Shown here: positions 11,352 to 21,095 of the stretch, one piece after another
Layout: each line of letters opens with the position of its first letter
Numbering within the stretch: position 1 is the first letter of the stretch
Origin: Gigaspora rosea
Taxonomy: Eukaryota; Glomeromycota; Glomeromycetes; Diversisporales; Gigasporaceae
Direction of reading: 5' to 3'
Assembly: GCA_003550325.1 (NCBI GenBank)
Contig: QKWP01000668.1
Location: forward strand, 134,542-198,541
Length of the DNA: 64,000 nucleotides
Program-made: the position numbers and the translations under genes
The notes under the pieces: model-generated
The model's input: the letters and a program-made list of their open reading frames with translations, nothing else
What the model was told of the DNA's origin: nothing
Databases searched by the model: none

Positions 11352-11993
11352 ATGTATTTCAATATGCATTTAACTAGAACTCGTCTGATTTTGCTATTAT
11401 TCCTACTACTAGTTTTTGTAAAGCTTTGCTATAGTCAAGCGACAACATCTGCTGTAACAAGCGGAACTCCCGCAGAAAAGCGTCAAGCAGCACCAACAAC
11501 CACAACAGCTGCAACGCAACAAGGAGGACAAAAGCGTCAAGCAGCACCAACAACCACAACAGCTGCAACGCAACAAGGAGGACAAAAGCGTCAAGCAGCA
11601 CCAACAACCACAACAGCTGCAACGCAACAAGGAGGACAAAAGCGTCAAGAAGCACCAACAACCACAACAGCTGCAACGCAACAAGGAGGACAAAAGCGTC
11701 AAGAAGCAGCAACAACCACAACAGCTGCAACGCGTGAAGGAGTAGCAAAGCGTCAAGCACCAGCAACAACCACAACATCTGCAACGCGTCAAGGAGGAGA
11801 AAAGCGTCAAGCACCAGCAACAACAACTGCAACATCAGCAACAGCTCCAGCGCGTAGGGCTGTATCGATATCGGGGTCGGGAGATGTATCATCTGGCAAT
11901 ACAAATCTTAATTTGAAAAATAATTTGTTAATGAACATTATTTTGAGTGTGTGGGTTGTAATGTGGAGTTTAGCATATATGATTTTAATTTAA
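11352..11993 (+). CDS. Secreted Kex2-processed repeat peptide precursor (KEP-like)
   Basis: 213 residues, single exon, uninterrupted. A second Met at residue 5 (11364) could also serve as start. Residues about 9-28 form a signal peptide (LILLLFLLLVFVKLCYSQ). Residues about 43-160 hold tandem 54-bp/18-residue units, each opening with KR (first KR codons at 11478-11483) and continuing Q(A/E)APTTTTAATQQGGQ. There are seven KR sites plus one RR. Kexin cleavage after KR, a Golgi step known for yeast alpha-factor and other fungal KEP proteins, would release 16-residue Thr/Ala-rich peptides starting with Gln. Units 1-3 are identical; later ones diverge. The C-terminus, after a Ser/Gly/Asn linker, ends in a hydrophobic segment (MNIILSVWVVMWSLAYMILI) that could be a GPI signal or a membrane anchor. 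Coding DNA is clearly richer in GC than its surroundings. Peptide function is unknown. A mucin-like cell-wall protein with fortuitous KR is the alternative. Confidence 0.85.
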   Translation: MYFNMHLTRTRLILLLFLLLVFVKLCYSQATTSAVTSGTPAEKRQAAPTTTTAATQQGGQKRQAAPTTTTAATQQGGQKRQAAPTTTTAATQQGGQKRQEAPTTTTAATQQGGQKRQEAATTTTAATREGVAKRQAPATTTTSATRQGGEKRQAPATTTATSATAPARRAVSISGSGDVSSGNTNLNLKNNLLMNIILSVWVVMWSLAYMILI

Positions 11994-12057
11994 TCTTTTC
12001 CAACTCTTAATGAAATTTTCTTTAAAGCTTTTTTTTTTTGGCACAAGTATATAGAAC

Positions 12058-12063
12058 AATAAA
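12058..12063 (+). terminator. Poly(A) signal candidate
   Basis: AATAAA, 65 bp after the stop codon of the repeat-peptide precursor. Confidence 0.45.
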
Positions 12064-12069
12064 AAATTT

Positions 12070-13255
12070 GCATTCTTTCTAAGTGTAAGGTTTTTTTTTA
12101 ATAATTTAAATGTTTTAAAATTTTTTATGCTTCAACAAATTACACTTGTAGAAAGTCGACTATATATGCCAAATATTTTTACAATTTATTTATTATCATT
12201 AAGAAAAACTTTCAAAGTTTTTCTTTTTTTTTTTAAAAAAAAAAAAAAAGGTACACCTATTTGAGAATTTTTATCAATCTGAATTATTAGAAATCACATA
12301 ATCCAAATAAACATATTGCCTGAACGTTGTAAAGGATATTTAATGTACAATTATTGCGATACATTTTATTTTTTTTATTAATAAATTTTATTATACCAAA
12401 AATGTAAATTGAAAATATTGGAAATAGTTATCGTAATTATCTATGGTTTTAATTACTGAATTATAACTTCAAATACATACTGACACTGTATGCTATACAC
12501 TAACACAATTGTGCCAAATTGTTTAAACTTATGACTACGCTACAAGGCATTTGTGTATCTTTTTTTTATTGTAATTTGACTAATTTAACATGGCAATTCT
12601 AAATACTGAAGACCCTTGCATATTGCGTAAATATTGCGTATATAATTTTTGACTTTATATACCTATATAGCCCGATGGATCCTAACTTTTAGCATGTATT
12701 TTTTTTTAAATGTTATTTTAACCAAAATAACTTACAACGTAAACATCATAAAATTCAGAAATTGTTATGCAAAAACTTATATTTCTAATCGGACAAATGA
12801 TGATTTTGTGTTTAGCAGATAGTGCAAATGTAGATTTGTTTATTCTAATGCTAATCATCACAGCTTACATGTACTACGTAGCAGCAGCGATTAACAAAAT
12901 TATTGACGATTGACGAATCAATCTTGATTGAACAAGCTTCATTAAAGCAATCTCTGAATATTCTAAACTTAAATTACATAGCAAATTTTTTAATTTACAA
13001 CAAATGTTTTGTAAATCTAAGATCGTTATAAAAAAAAAAACTAACTCCACAAAAATTAACAAGTTCACAAGAAATTAATTCTTGTTTACATTGAATTCGA
13101 TGCTGATAATTTTTTAGTATTATTTTTTTTCTTATCAGACTATTATATCTAGATGTCCAGATGATTAATACAAATCATCAATATCAGATAAAACATATCA
13201 AAAAAAAATTCTGTATAAATATAATGAATAAACCAAAAACTTAAATTAACATGGA
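12070..13255. other. AT-rich intergenic region
   Basis: No supported gene. A 48-codon plus-strand frame at 12767-12913 starts with a hydrophobic stretch but has no further support. Otherwise A/T tracts. Confidence 0.45.
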
Positions 13256-13259
13256 CTAA

Positions 13260-13745
13260 TTTTCTATTATGAGAGAAAGAGCAATTATTGTCTTGTGTTT
13301 CATCAATCAAAATAGGTTTCGTTATTCGGAATAGTTTTCGTCAATTCATCATTCAGAAATTTAAATGTTGAAAATTTTAATAATTTATTTATTTAAACTT
13401 CGATAAGTTATGCATTATTGTTATCGTTATGCATTAATATTGCCATTTTGCATTGACTTTTCAATGATTCCTAAAATAGAAACCGCATTTTTTTTACATC
13501 TAAATGCTATAATTACATAAAATTGGTAATTATTTTTGAAAATAATATTGCGTCATATTTAAAATTGGATCGGGTTCAATAAAACTCATATGATCATGAA
13601 ATTATTTCTTGTTTTTTTCTTATTTAAATTAAATTCAGCCGAAAAACTCCCTACGAATCATGATCATAAATTATCGGATATTATATACGTAATTGTCAAC
13701 TTGAAGTTACCTGACGAAATTATTTCATCATTCATAGCGGAAAAG
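13260..13745 (+). repeat. Dispersed repeat, copy 2
   Basis: Second copy of the repeat at 9130-9650 (TAGGTTTCGTTATTC, GACTTTTCAATGATTCC, TTGAAGTTACCTGACGAAAT), about 4.1 kb away in the same orientation. A segment at 13585-13690, also found at 18110-18240, sits inside it. Confidence 0.6.
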
Positions 13746-13781
13746 GAAATTTTCAAAATTCAAACAATGGGGGTTGGCTAA
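13585..13781 (+). pseudogene. Duplicated fragment with signal-peptide-like frame, copy 1
   Basis: A 63-codon frame from 13590 starts with a hydrophobic leader (MIMKLFLVFFLFKLNSA) followed by EKLPTNHDHKLSD. The same DNA (ACTCATATGATCATGAA ... CTCCCTAC(G/C)AATCATGATC ... AAATTATCGGATA) recurs at 18110-18240 with indels that break the frame. The C-terminal 25 codons lie in the dispersed repeat, so the frame as a whole is probably not a functional gene. It may be a relic of a small secreted-protein gene, or a repeat. Confidence 0.3.
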
Positions 13782-13789
13782 AGCGGAGT

Positions 13790-15330
13790 TAATTTAATAT
13801 ATGATCTACATACTGCATAAATTACAATCCTGATATCTATATAACACTTTAGCCATAAATACATCAAAAAGGTATTCTATCCCTAAGCCATTCTCCGCTT
13901 TAGTCGACCACCAACAATGGAAATGATTAGCAATTATTGTTAAAATTTTGCATTAACTATGAGATGAAACGGTCATACTATTGTTGACGTTAAAAATTAA
14001 TTAAATCTCGCAATTCCCGTATTGCCGAATTAATTGTTGACTAAAATATAGAATAATGCAATATAAATGAGTTGTATGCGCCGCAATTCAGTAATTTTGA
14101 CGTCACCTATTATAATTTGACACATATTAACAAATTTTAATTTGTTAAAAATTTAAACAAACACTTATACTGGTATTTGATTATATAATATCATTGGTCA
14201 ACTTCAATCATATGATTATTGAAGATTTCTCATGTTGCGATTGGCTTACCAAGAACGGAGCGATATGTACGTACGTACTAACCGGGATGACCAAAGCTAA
14301 TATTCCAACTAATACGAAATGTAAAAACTATATAGCAATTGTCAAAGGACTTGGTCCGAGTAACAAGGTTTTTCGGGTTTTACTGCGGCACAGCCGAAGG
14401 TTGTGACAAGCATTTACTTTTAATATTACTAATTTTTACCTCATTATTTTCTTTTGAATAGTTGAATAGTTACTATAATACTACCTTTCTCTCTTCTAGT
14501 GCGACGGGTTATAATATTCTGTCTCAATCGTTGATTCTTATCGGATGTACCTAGCGTTTCCCTAAAAAAAGTCGTAGATAAACTTAAAATTTGCTTATAT
14601 TGATGTTTACTATTATATTCATTAATAATCAATTTAATAAAATAATTTCTTTTGCTTTTCGTTCTAACGCTTTTGTTGTGCGTAAATGTCAAATGAAAGA
14701 ATTGAGTTTGCAGATCGTTTAAAAAATTGGAAAAATTTTTTGAATAAAAGTGGCTGTATTGAGTGCTTGGATGGCAAGAACCAAAACGACGATATGAAAA
14801 AAATTTTTTTTTTAATTCAAAAAATGATGAATCTATACTTTTAAGTGATTTGACATACGATAATAAAAATTGTAACACTATATTTTTTCACAGGAAAATA
14901 TTTTTATTTCCAAGCCATCCGAATTTAACCAAAAAATGGTTAAAAAGCAGACCTACTGAATAATTGATTTTAGAGAACTCAATTAATTGATTGGTGGCGC
15001 AGCCACAATTAATCAAATTAATTGCAATTTTTGCTAATATTTAAAATTTGGTTATGTGAATCAGTTGAATTTTAAGTGCAGTTAAACATTAATTATATTT
15101 ATTTTGATTCATTAAAGAATTTTTTCCTTTGACGAATAAGCGTTTTTAACATTTGATCAAAGATTTCACGAGCGAAAAAGTTGTATCATCCATATTAAGA
15201 AATTAATAATGAAAAAATGAAAAAGATTTGTTTAAAATTTGAAAGCTTTACTTATTTATTTTGTATGAATTAATATAATATAATTAATATCAATATATTT
15301 GTAGTATAATAAAATTTGATAATGTGACAA
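13790..15330. other. No supported gene; small foldbacks
   Basis: Open frames at 14194-14406 (+), 14444-14878 (-) and 14763-14963 (+) overlap or oppose each other and match nothing I recognise. A foldback at about 14981-15022 has AATTAATTGATTG arms around the GC-rich hairpin GTGGC-GCA-GCCAC (14994-15006). A similar small hairpin, CGGC-ACA-GCCG, is at 14386-14396. Confidence 0.4.
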
Positions 15331-15332
15331 TA

Positions 15333-16293
15333 TGTAACAATAGTTTATCCCTATGAAAAAAGTGGTCCGGTGAGAAGGGGAAAATATTACCCTACTTCTA
15401 ACTATAACAACTATACACTACTAACACTAACTAAATCAACTTCACCCAACGCTCAAGGCTTCTAAACCTTGAATTGGCAGGCAAAAAGAGGCGTGGAGGA
15501 TTTGGTCCGGGTCTCAAGGTTCGGAGAGTCTTGGAAGGCAGGGATAAACTTGGTCCGAGTAACTAGGGTCGAATAGAGTCTCTCGATTATGTCACGAGAC
15601 TCTTAATATGAGGTCACGGGATTTATACTTCAATACGAATTTATGTATCGGGAAAGTATCGGTTTATAATATTAACAGTTTATTCAATTATCTATCGGAG
15701 GGGTTACTAACTTATAACACTTCTACTCTAATTTCGAAGGTTATGAACTCTACTTGAGTTCTTCCTTTCTGGAGCTACAAAGCTGTCTTGCTCTAAAGAC
15801 AAGAGACATCATATTTATACTTTTAAATTACTGCGCTAATACTACTCTTATACCAGTTCTAACTAGTTACCAAAGTGCATTTCGTGCAAAAATGCACGAT
15901 CTGGCAGAAATGCAATTTCTGGCAGAAATGTAATATCTGGCCGATCTGGCAGAAATGCAATTTCTGGCAGAAATGTAATATCTGACCGATCTGGCAGAAA
16001 TGCAATTTCTGGCAGAAATGTAATATCTGGCCGTTCTGGCAGAAATGCAATTTCTTGCAGAAATGTAATATCTGGCCGAAATGCCATATCTGCACTTGTC
16101 AAACCAGATAAACAGGTAATTTCATTTACCATACTAAGAAGCTACAATACTATATATATATGGGGCTGTGTTAACTCTTACTAAATATACATGTTGACTA
16201 CGAATAGATGTCTAAAAATGATAATCGGGATAGAATAATCATATAAAAAGAAAATAGGCGTGACTTTACACCTTCACACCGGGCGGTGTTACA
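15333..16293 (-). mobile_element. Solo LTR of a retrotransposon
   Basis: Read on the minus strand, it starts TGTAACACCGCCCGGTGTG and ends CTATTGTTACA, i.e. TG...CA with a short terminal inversion (TGTAAC/GTTACA), 961 bp. TGTAACACCGCCCGG-type starts are common in fungal Ty3/gypsy LTRs. The upstream half carries 45-bp tandem repeats (15902-16081), as in promoter-bearing U3 regions, followed on the same strand by a TATA-like GTATAAATATGAT near 15815. The interior shows no coding. A 5-bp target duplication is not visible (CAATA against GTTTA), so the exact ends or the single-insertion interpretation remain open. Confidence 0.65.
15902..16081. repeat. Four 45-bp tandem repeats in the solo LTR
   Basis: Unit TGGCAGAAATGCAATTTC + TGGCAGAAATGTAATATC + TGGCCGATC, starting at 15902, 15947, 15992 and 16037. 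Each is itself built of two 18-bp TGGCAGAAATG half-units. The long open frames on the minus strand here come from the 45-bp (multiple of three) period and are not genes. Confidence 0.9.
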
Positions 16294-17238
16294 GTTTAGC
16301 ACGGTGATGTCCGCGTATATGTATGCCACACGGAATGGCATGTGTTTTAGACACGTATAGGCTCGTTAGTACGTATTAAATGGCACGTGTATCTTGTATG
16401 ACCAATAAAATCGCAGGATCAGGTGTAACGTGAAATTCAACCAACGACTTTTTTTTAAAAAAATCGTCTTTACCTCAAAATCTCGTTATGGAAAGGCTCT
16501 ATAATTCCTAACAAAAAAAAAATTCCTTGCAAAATTTTACTATAGGCATGTTTGTTACCACCCCTTCGAAATTATATCGTACTCTAACTAAATCGAATTC
16601 ATTCTTGCTTAGAACTAGTAAGAAATATATGCATGTGAATTTACGTGTGCCTCGACCCGTGCAATTTTGGCTTAGTAAAGTGCAGCAAAACCCGGTCCAT
16701 TTACGGTCCAAAATGTTCGGGCAGACGGTCCAATTCGGACCATTTTAGTCCTGCCAACACGGAACTCACACGTGCAAACCCGTTTCTCTGGCCGCTCCAC
16801 AGATCACCGTGCCTTTCCGTAGAAACACGTGCATATCCGTATGGATTTTTTTATAAGTTTAATATGAAATAGAAAATATAATGAAATAGAATATAGAAAT
16901 TTATTTATGTTAAACCCGTCGTTTAACGACGGTCCAGTATCTAGCTTTTACTATGATTGTAAAACGACAATTTATTGTAGTACACGTAATGTATTTGAAT
17001 ACGATCAACTTTTTTTTAGTTATACTGTAATTACATGTATAAAAATATAAAGAACTTTTTTAGCGTTAGGTTACATTACATTAAAATATATATGTACGTA
17101 GAACATTTTAAATTTGAAATATGTATCATAGTAATACGAAGCAAAATTTACAAAAATTACAATTAATTGCAATTTAATTGATAACAATTATTTTTGCGTA
17201 ACAATTATGATTAATTGTAAAAAATTTAATTGCAATTA
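16294..17238. other. GC-richer sequence without gene
   Basis: About 600 bp clearly less A/T-rich than its surroundings, with repeated ACACGTG / CCGTG words. Two or three short frames (16508-16872, both strands) overlap and are not convincing. A palindrome CGTCGTTTAACGACG lies at about 16918. Probably old transposon DNA. Confidence 0.4.
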
Positions 17239-18109
17239 TAGCGCTTTGCAAAAAAGTGTGACCCTGTGATTTTCACAGTGATGATGGCGGAAAATCTCTG
17301 TGATTCTTAATAAAAAATTCAAATTTAAAATTTATGTAAATTAATATATTAAATTATGATTTCAATCATAGTTTCGATCAACGATCATATATAAGAAATG
17401 CGTCATTCCCAAAGCTTATTTATTTTGATATTTGCTTTTTTTTCGACAAACATATTTTCTTTCTCTTTACACAAGTATTCCTTAATACTTGGTTATAATG
17501 GCTGACATTCAAGAAACAAAGCTAAAATATCGCAGAGGAACATGTTTTAGTTGTCGAAAATGATTGTATTATGGAATTGACTTGACTTACAACAATACAT
17601 ATGTAATTGCAACTTATCTGATGCGCTACATAGAGGTAAGCTGTCAAAAATGCATTTACACGATTATTTAATCCTAATTGGGTGAAAGAGCAAATAGATT
17701 ATGTTCGTCAAAATAATACAACTTTATACTTACTCACTAAGTACAAGAGAACTTATAGTTTCTCCTTGTGCTCTCGTAATATATAGTTATTGGATGCGTA
17801 GCAGACAATAACTGGAGTTATTTGATAGGTGATTACAATTATATTGTGATCTGCGTGATCACGATATTATTGTTACACCTACAAATAACGGGAAGCATCT
17901 GGCGGAGAATTTAATAACGGTATTATCCGATACCCTACGGCGATCGGGGTCACTCGTTACGAAAATTAACAGTTAAGCTCAAACTATGACGTAAACTTTT
18001 TACGCTTGACTTTTTTCTCTTTCGCATTTGATTTTTTTTTTATTTACAAAAAACAAACTCGTTTCCTGTTAAATCAAAAAATAAAAAAAAGATAACGAAT
18101 ATTATCCGA

Positions 18110-18240
18110 AAACTCATATGATCATGAATGTATTTCTTTCCGTTATTTTTTTAATGTGTTACGAAATAATCACGTTTACTTGAATTAAAGCTCAGCCGAC
18201 AACTCCCTACCAATCATGATCATAAATTATCGGATAACAC
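18110..18240 (+). pseudogene. Duplicated fragment, copy 2 (frame broken)
   Basis: Homologous to 13585-13690. The hydrophobic leader frame (MIMNVFLSVIFLMCYEI) runs into a TGA, and the downstream CAGCCGACAACTCCCTACCA part is frame-shifted by one base relative to copy 1. Not functional as read. Confidence 0.35.
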
Positions 18241-18380
18241 CATTATTGGGCAAATTTTTGAATAACGGTAAATTGGCTCAACCGGGCAAATGATTGGTTG
18301 ACACGTGCCGCGAAGCGGCACGTGTTCATTTGCCCGGTTGAACAAATTTACCGTTATTCAAAAATTTTTGCCCAATAATG
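18241..18380. mobile_element. 140-bp foldback element with perfect GC-rich core
   Basis: CATTATTGGGC at one end and GCCCAATAATG at the other. The arms (AATAACGGTAAATT, CAACCGGGCAAATG) are inverted copies with small gaps. The centre is ACACGTGCCGC-GAA-GCGGCACGTGT (18301-18325), a perfect 11-bp stem with a 3-base loop. The homologous DNA at 13690 reads CGGATATTATATACG without this insert, so it inserted after the duplication. No clear target duplication. Confidence 0.75.
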
Positions 18381-19375
18381 TATACTTAATAAACTAAATA
18401 TCGCAAGCCAACGATTCCTACAAATACTCAAAAAACAACAGCGAAGCAGATAGAATTTTAAAGCTTGGCAGACTAATCTTGATCACAATTATGATGTTGA
18501 ACCCATTATGAACGAGAATGTAAATTGTATAAACAAGTTCTAACGAACATAATAAACAATTCTCAAGAACAAGTAACAAGACAGCAATAATTGAAAACAA
18601 GTTTTGCTAAACATATAATTTCAACAGCATCAAAGTTTTTTATCTTTGTATCACTTCATTTATTTATAAATACGCTTCGAAAGTGAATATTCTATCGTAT
18701 TTCGCACTTTTAGCACTATCACATTCAAAACTATCGGAATAAAAACAATTGTATTCAGGACTATCGCATTTAGAATTATCGTATCACATTCGGGTTAACC
18801 TTCTTATAATATGAATTTTAAGTAAAGATTGCAAAAAAAAACAAAAAAAAAAGAGAATTAGTTCGTATCCTGTAATTAAAATGTAATAAATAATAATGGA
18901 AACAAATAAATAACAATTAAATAAAATATTTAGCTTGCGCATAAAGCTTATTCGGTTATAAGATTTTAAACATGAATTAAAAAAGTTACCCAGTCAAAAA
19001 ACCGTGGGAACTATTTTAAGTGTATAATATACCAAATAACTCGAGTTATTTTGATAGTTCCGATCATAGTAGGTATCGGATAATAGTTTCTTATTAAGAT
19101 AATGAATACAGGAATAACCATAATAATGTAGATAAATAATACGCCACTTCAAGTACAGTATCAAAGTAGATTTAAAGCATTGTAATATTTTATATTGATA
19201 CGTAATTTTGACTTTACGAATTGATAAGTAATCAATTTATAGAAACTGCTTTTAACGCATCTTTATATTGGAAATCAGTAAAATTCTCTTAGAATTGAAA
19301 AATCACCTGATTTCCCGCGATTTTACATGACATCATGATCTGCAGAGGTCACACATTTTTTGCAAAGCGCAATAA

Positions 19376-20045
19376 GTGAACAGAATTAAACTCAATGTTC
19401 ATATTGGTAATTTATTGAACAATTAAATGATTACAGTTGATCATACATACAATATACTCTCCTGAAGCACAAATGTTAAAGTGACAGAATTAAATTTCAT
19501 ACTCACTCTGATGATTTATTGGACGATTAAATGAATATATTGTCCAGAAATAAATATGTTAAAGTGAACAGAATTAAACTTTATTCAACCCTGGTAACTT
19601 ATTGAATATTAAATAATTTTGGCTAATCATACATTCTCTTGAAACACAATCATTAAAGTTAACCGAATTAAACATCATACTCGCCCTGGTGATTTTATTG
19701 AATGATTAAATGATTACAGTTAATCATACATAGTCTTAGAACACAATTGTTAAAGTGAGGAGAATTAAACTTAATTCTCATGCATTAAACAATTAAATGA
19801 TTACGGATGGTTAATTATACATTGTCTTGTAACACAATGTTAAAGTGAAAAGAATTAAACTTTGTATTCACCCTGGTAATTTATTGAACGATTAAATGGT
19901 TACAATTAATTATACATACAATCAATCGTTAAAGTGAACAGAATTAAACTTCATACTCACCCTGTTATTTATTGAACAATTAACATAATTTATAGATCGA
20001 TTGCAAAAATATGATACTGTAATTATTAAACGATCAAATGAATTA
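19376..20045. repeat. Tandem array, 82-105-bp units, seven copies
   Basis: Units marked by GTTAAAGTGAACAGAATTAA at about 19378, 19483, 19565, 19657, 19755, 19846 and 19933. Each continues with CATACTCACCCTGGTAATTT, then ATTGAACGATTAAATGATTA. It begins a few bases beyond the right end of the Tc1-like element. Non-coding. Confidence 0.85.
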
Positions 20046-21095
20046 CAATTTTAGATATATATTAATGATTTTTTTATAAGTCTTCACAGTCATCACGCGT
20101 AAACGGTTCTACTGATTATTAATCAGTACGAAGTTCATGTTATCTGTACATAATATTCATTAACAGGATTACGTAGAACTTTTATTATAAGGAATCTTTC
20201 TGATTAACTAAAAATACAAAAAAAAAACCTCCTACAATAGCCAAAAAATTAACTTAATTTGACCAAAATATGCTCATATACATATCTTATATCATTATAC
20301 GTACGTATGTACGTACGTATTCTTTTTAAGCATTATCATGAATAATTGAATCCGCAAATCAAGATATCACTCTGTTACTTATAGATTAATTCGCACCATC
20401 ATTATACAGGAAGACTATTTGGCGCCTGCAATTTTTTTATCCCAAACCCTTCCTTGTTATATAGATAGCGTAAACGCAATCATCTAACATATATAAAAAT
20501 CTTATATGCATGTAAAACTTACAAGCCTTTACTCATTATGTTAATTGTGAAGAATTTCTTGGTTACCTAATTCATAGTATGACAAAAAAACTTGTATAGA
20601 TCATGAAAATTCTCACAGCTGTACATAATCTTTATCTATTATGCACACATATGCATGGATATTACGTATTGCAAAATGACACCCCGTTACTAATAGATTA
20701 ATAAGTACCAACATCATATAAAAAGATTATTTGACACCGTTATCCCAACTCAGTCTTATTATAAGGAATTTCTTAACAAAGTATACTCTTTATAAACTAA
20801 CAAATACGAATCGCATAATATCCATATTATAAAAATATATTGGAATGGAATATTCAAATTCATTATATATCGTTATGAAAATGGAATTGATGTTGAAAAA
20901 GATCAACACAATGCGTTCATTTTGAAAGTTGACGATAAGTCAACTATTCGAAAAGTAACAAAGTGCCAAAAAATGCCCAGTGCCCCGAGTACATGGCTGG
21001 GGCACGTATTATATCTAGCGGGAAGGGGCCGGCGCAAATGCACAGCTACCACAGGATCACCAACAAAATACTAATCTAATTATAGTAACAATTTA
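20046..21095. other. No gene; (ACGT)n and a GC-rich patch
   Basis: A TACGTACGTATGTACGTACG palindromic tetranucleotide tract lies at about 20297-20318. At 20965-21060 a GC-rich patch contains a GTGCCCC...GGGGCAC hairpin. No open frame of note. Confidence 0.5.

Larger units (their letters stand above)
17239..19372. mobile_element. Tc1/mariner-like TIR element, no transposase
   Basis: Left end TAGCGCTTTGCAAAAAAG followed by TGTGACC. The minus-strand reading of the right end is TTGCGCTTTGCAAAAAAT followed by GTGTGACC. TA dinucleotides flank both ends (17237-17238, 19373-19374), as expected for the superfamily. Length 2134 bp. No DDE/D transposase frame can be read inside, so it is non-autonomous or decayed. 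It contains the second copy of the 13585 fragment and the foldback at 18241-18380. Confidence 0.5.

Noticed and set aside
11374..11904. Long minus-strand frames (133 and 176 codons, Leu- or Cys-rich) opposite the repeat-peptide precursor
   Set aside because: They exist because the 54-bp repeat is open in several frames; composition is that of a shadow and there is no promoter or start context.
14194..14963. Three open frames of 66-144 codons on both strands
   Set aside because: They overlap in opposite directions, show no domain, and no splice pattern joins them convincingly.
15859..16132. Minus-strand frames with repeated FCQKLHFCQ or FLPEIAFLPD units
   Set aside because: They are read from the 45-bp tandem repeat inside the solo LTR; two frames are open equally.
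16508..16872. Frames of 67-75 codons on both strands
   Set aside because: Overlapping frames in a GC-richer patch; higher GC alone lowers stop frequency. No motif.
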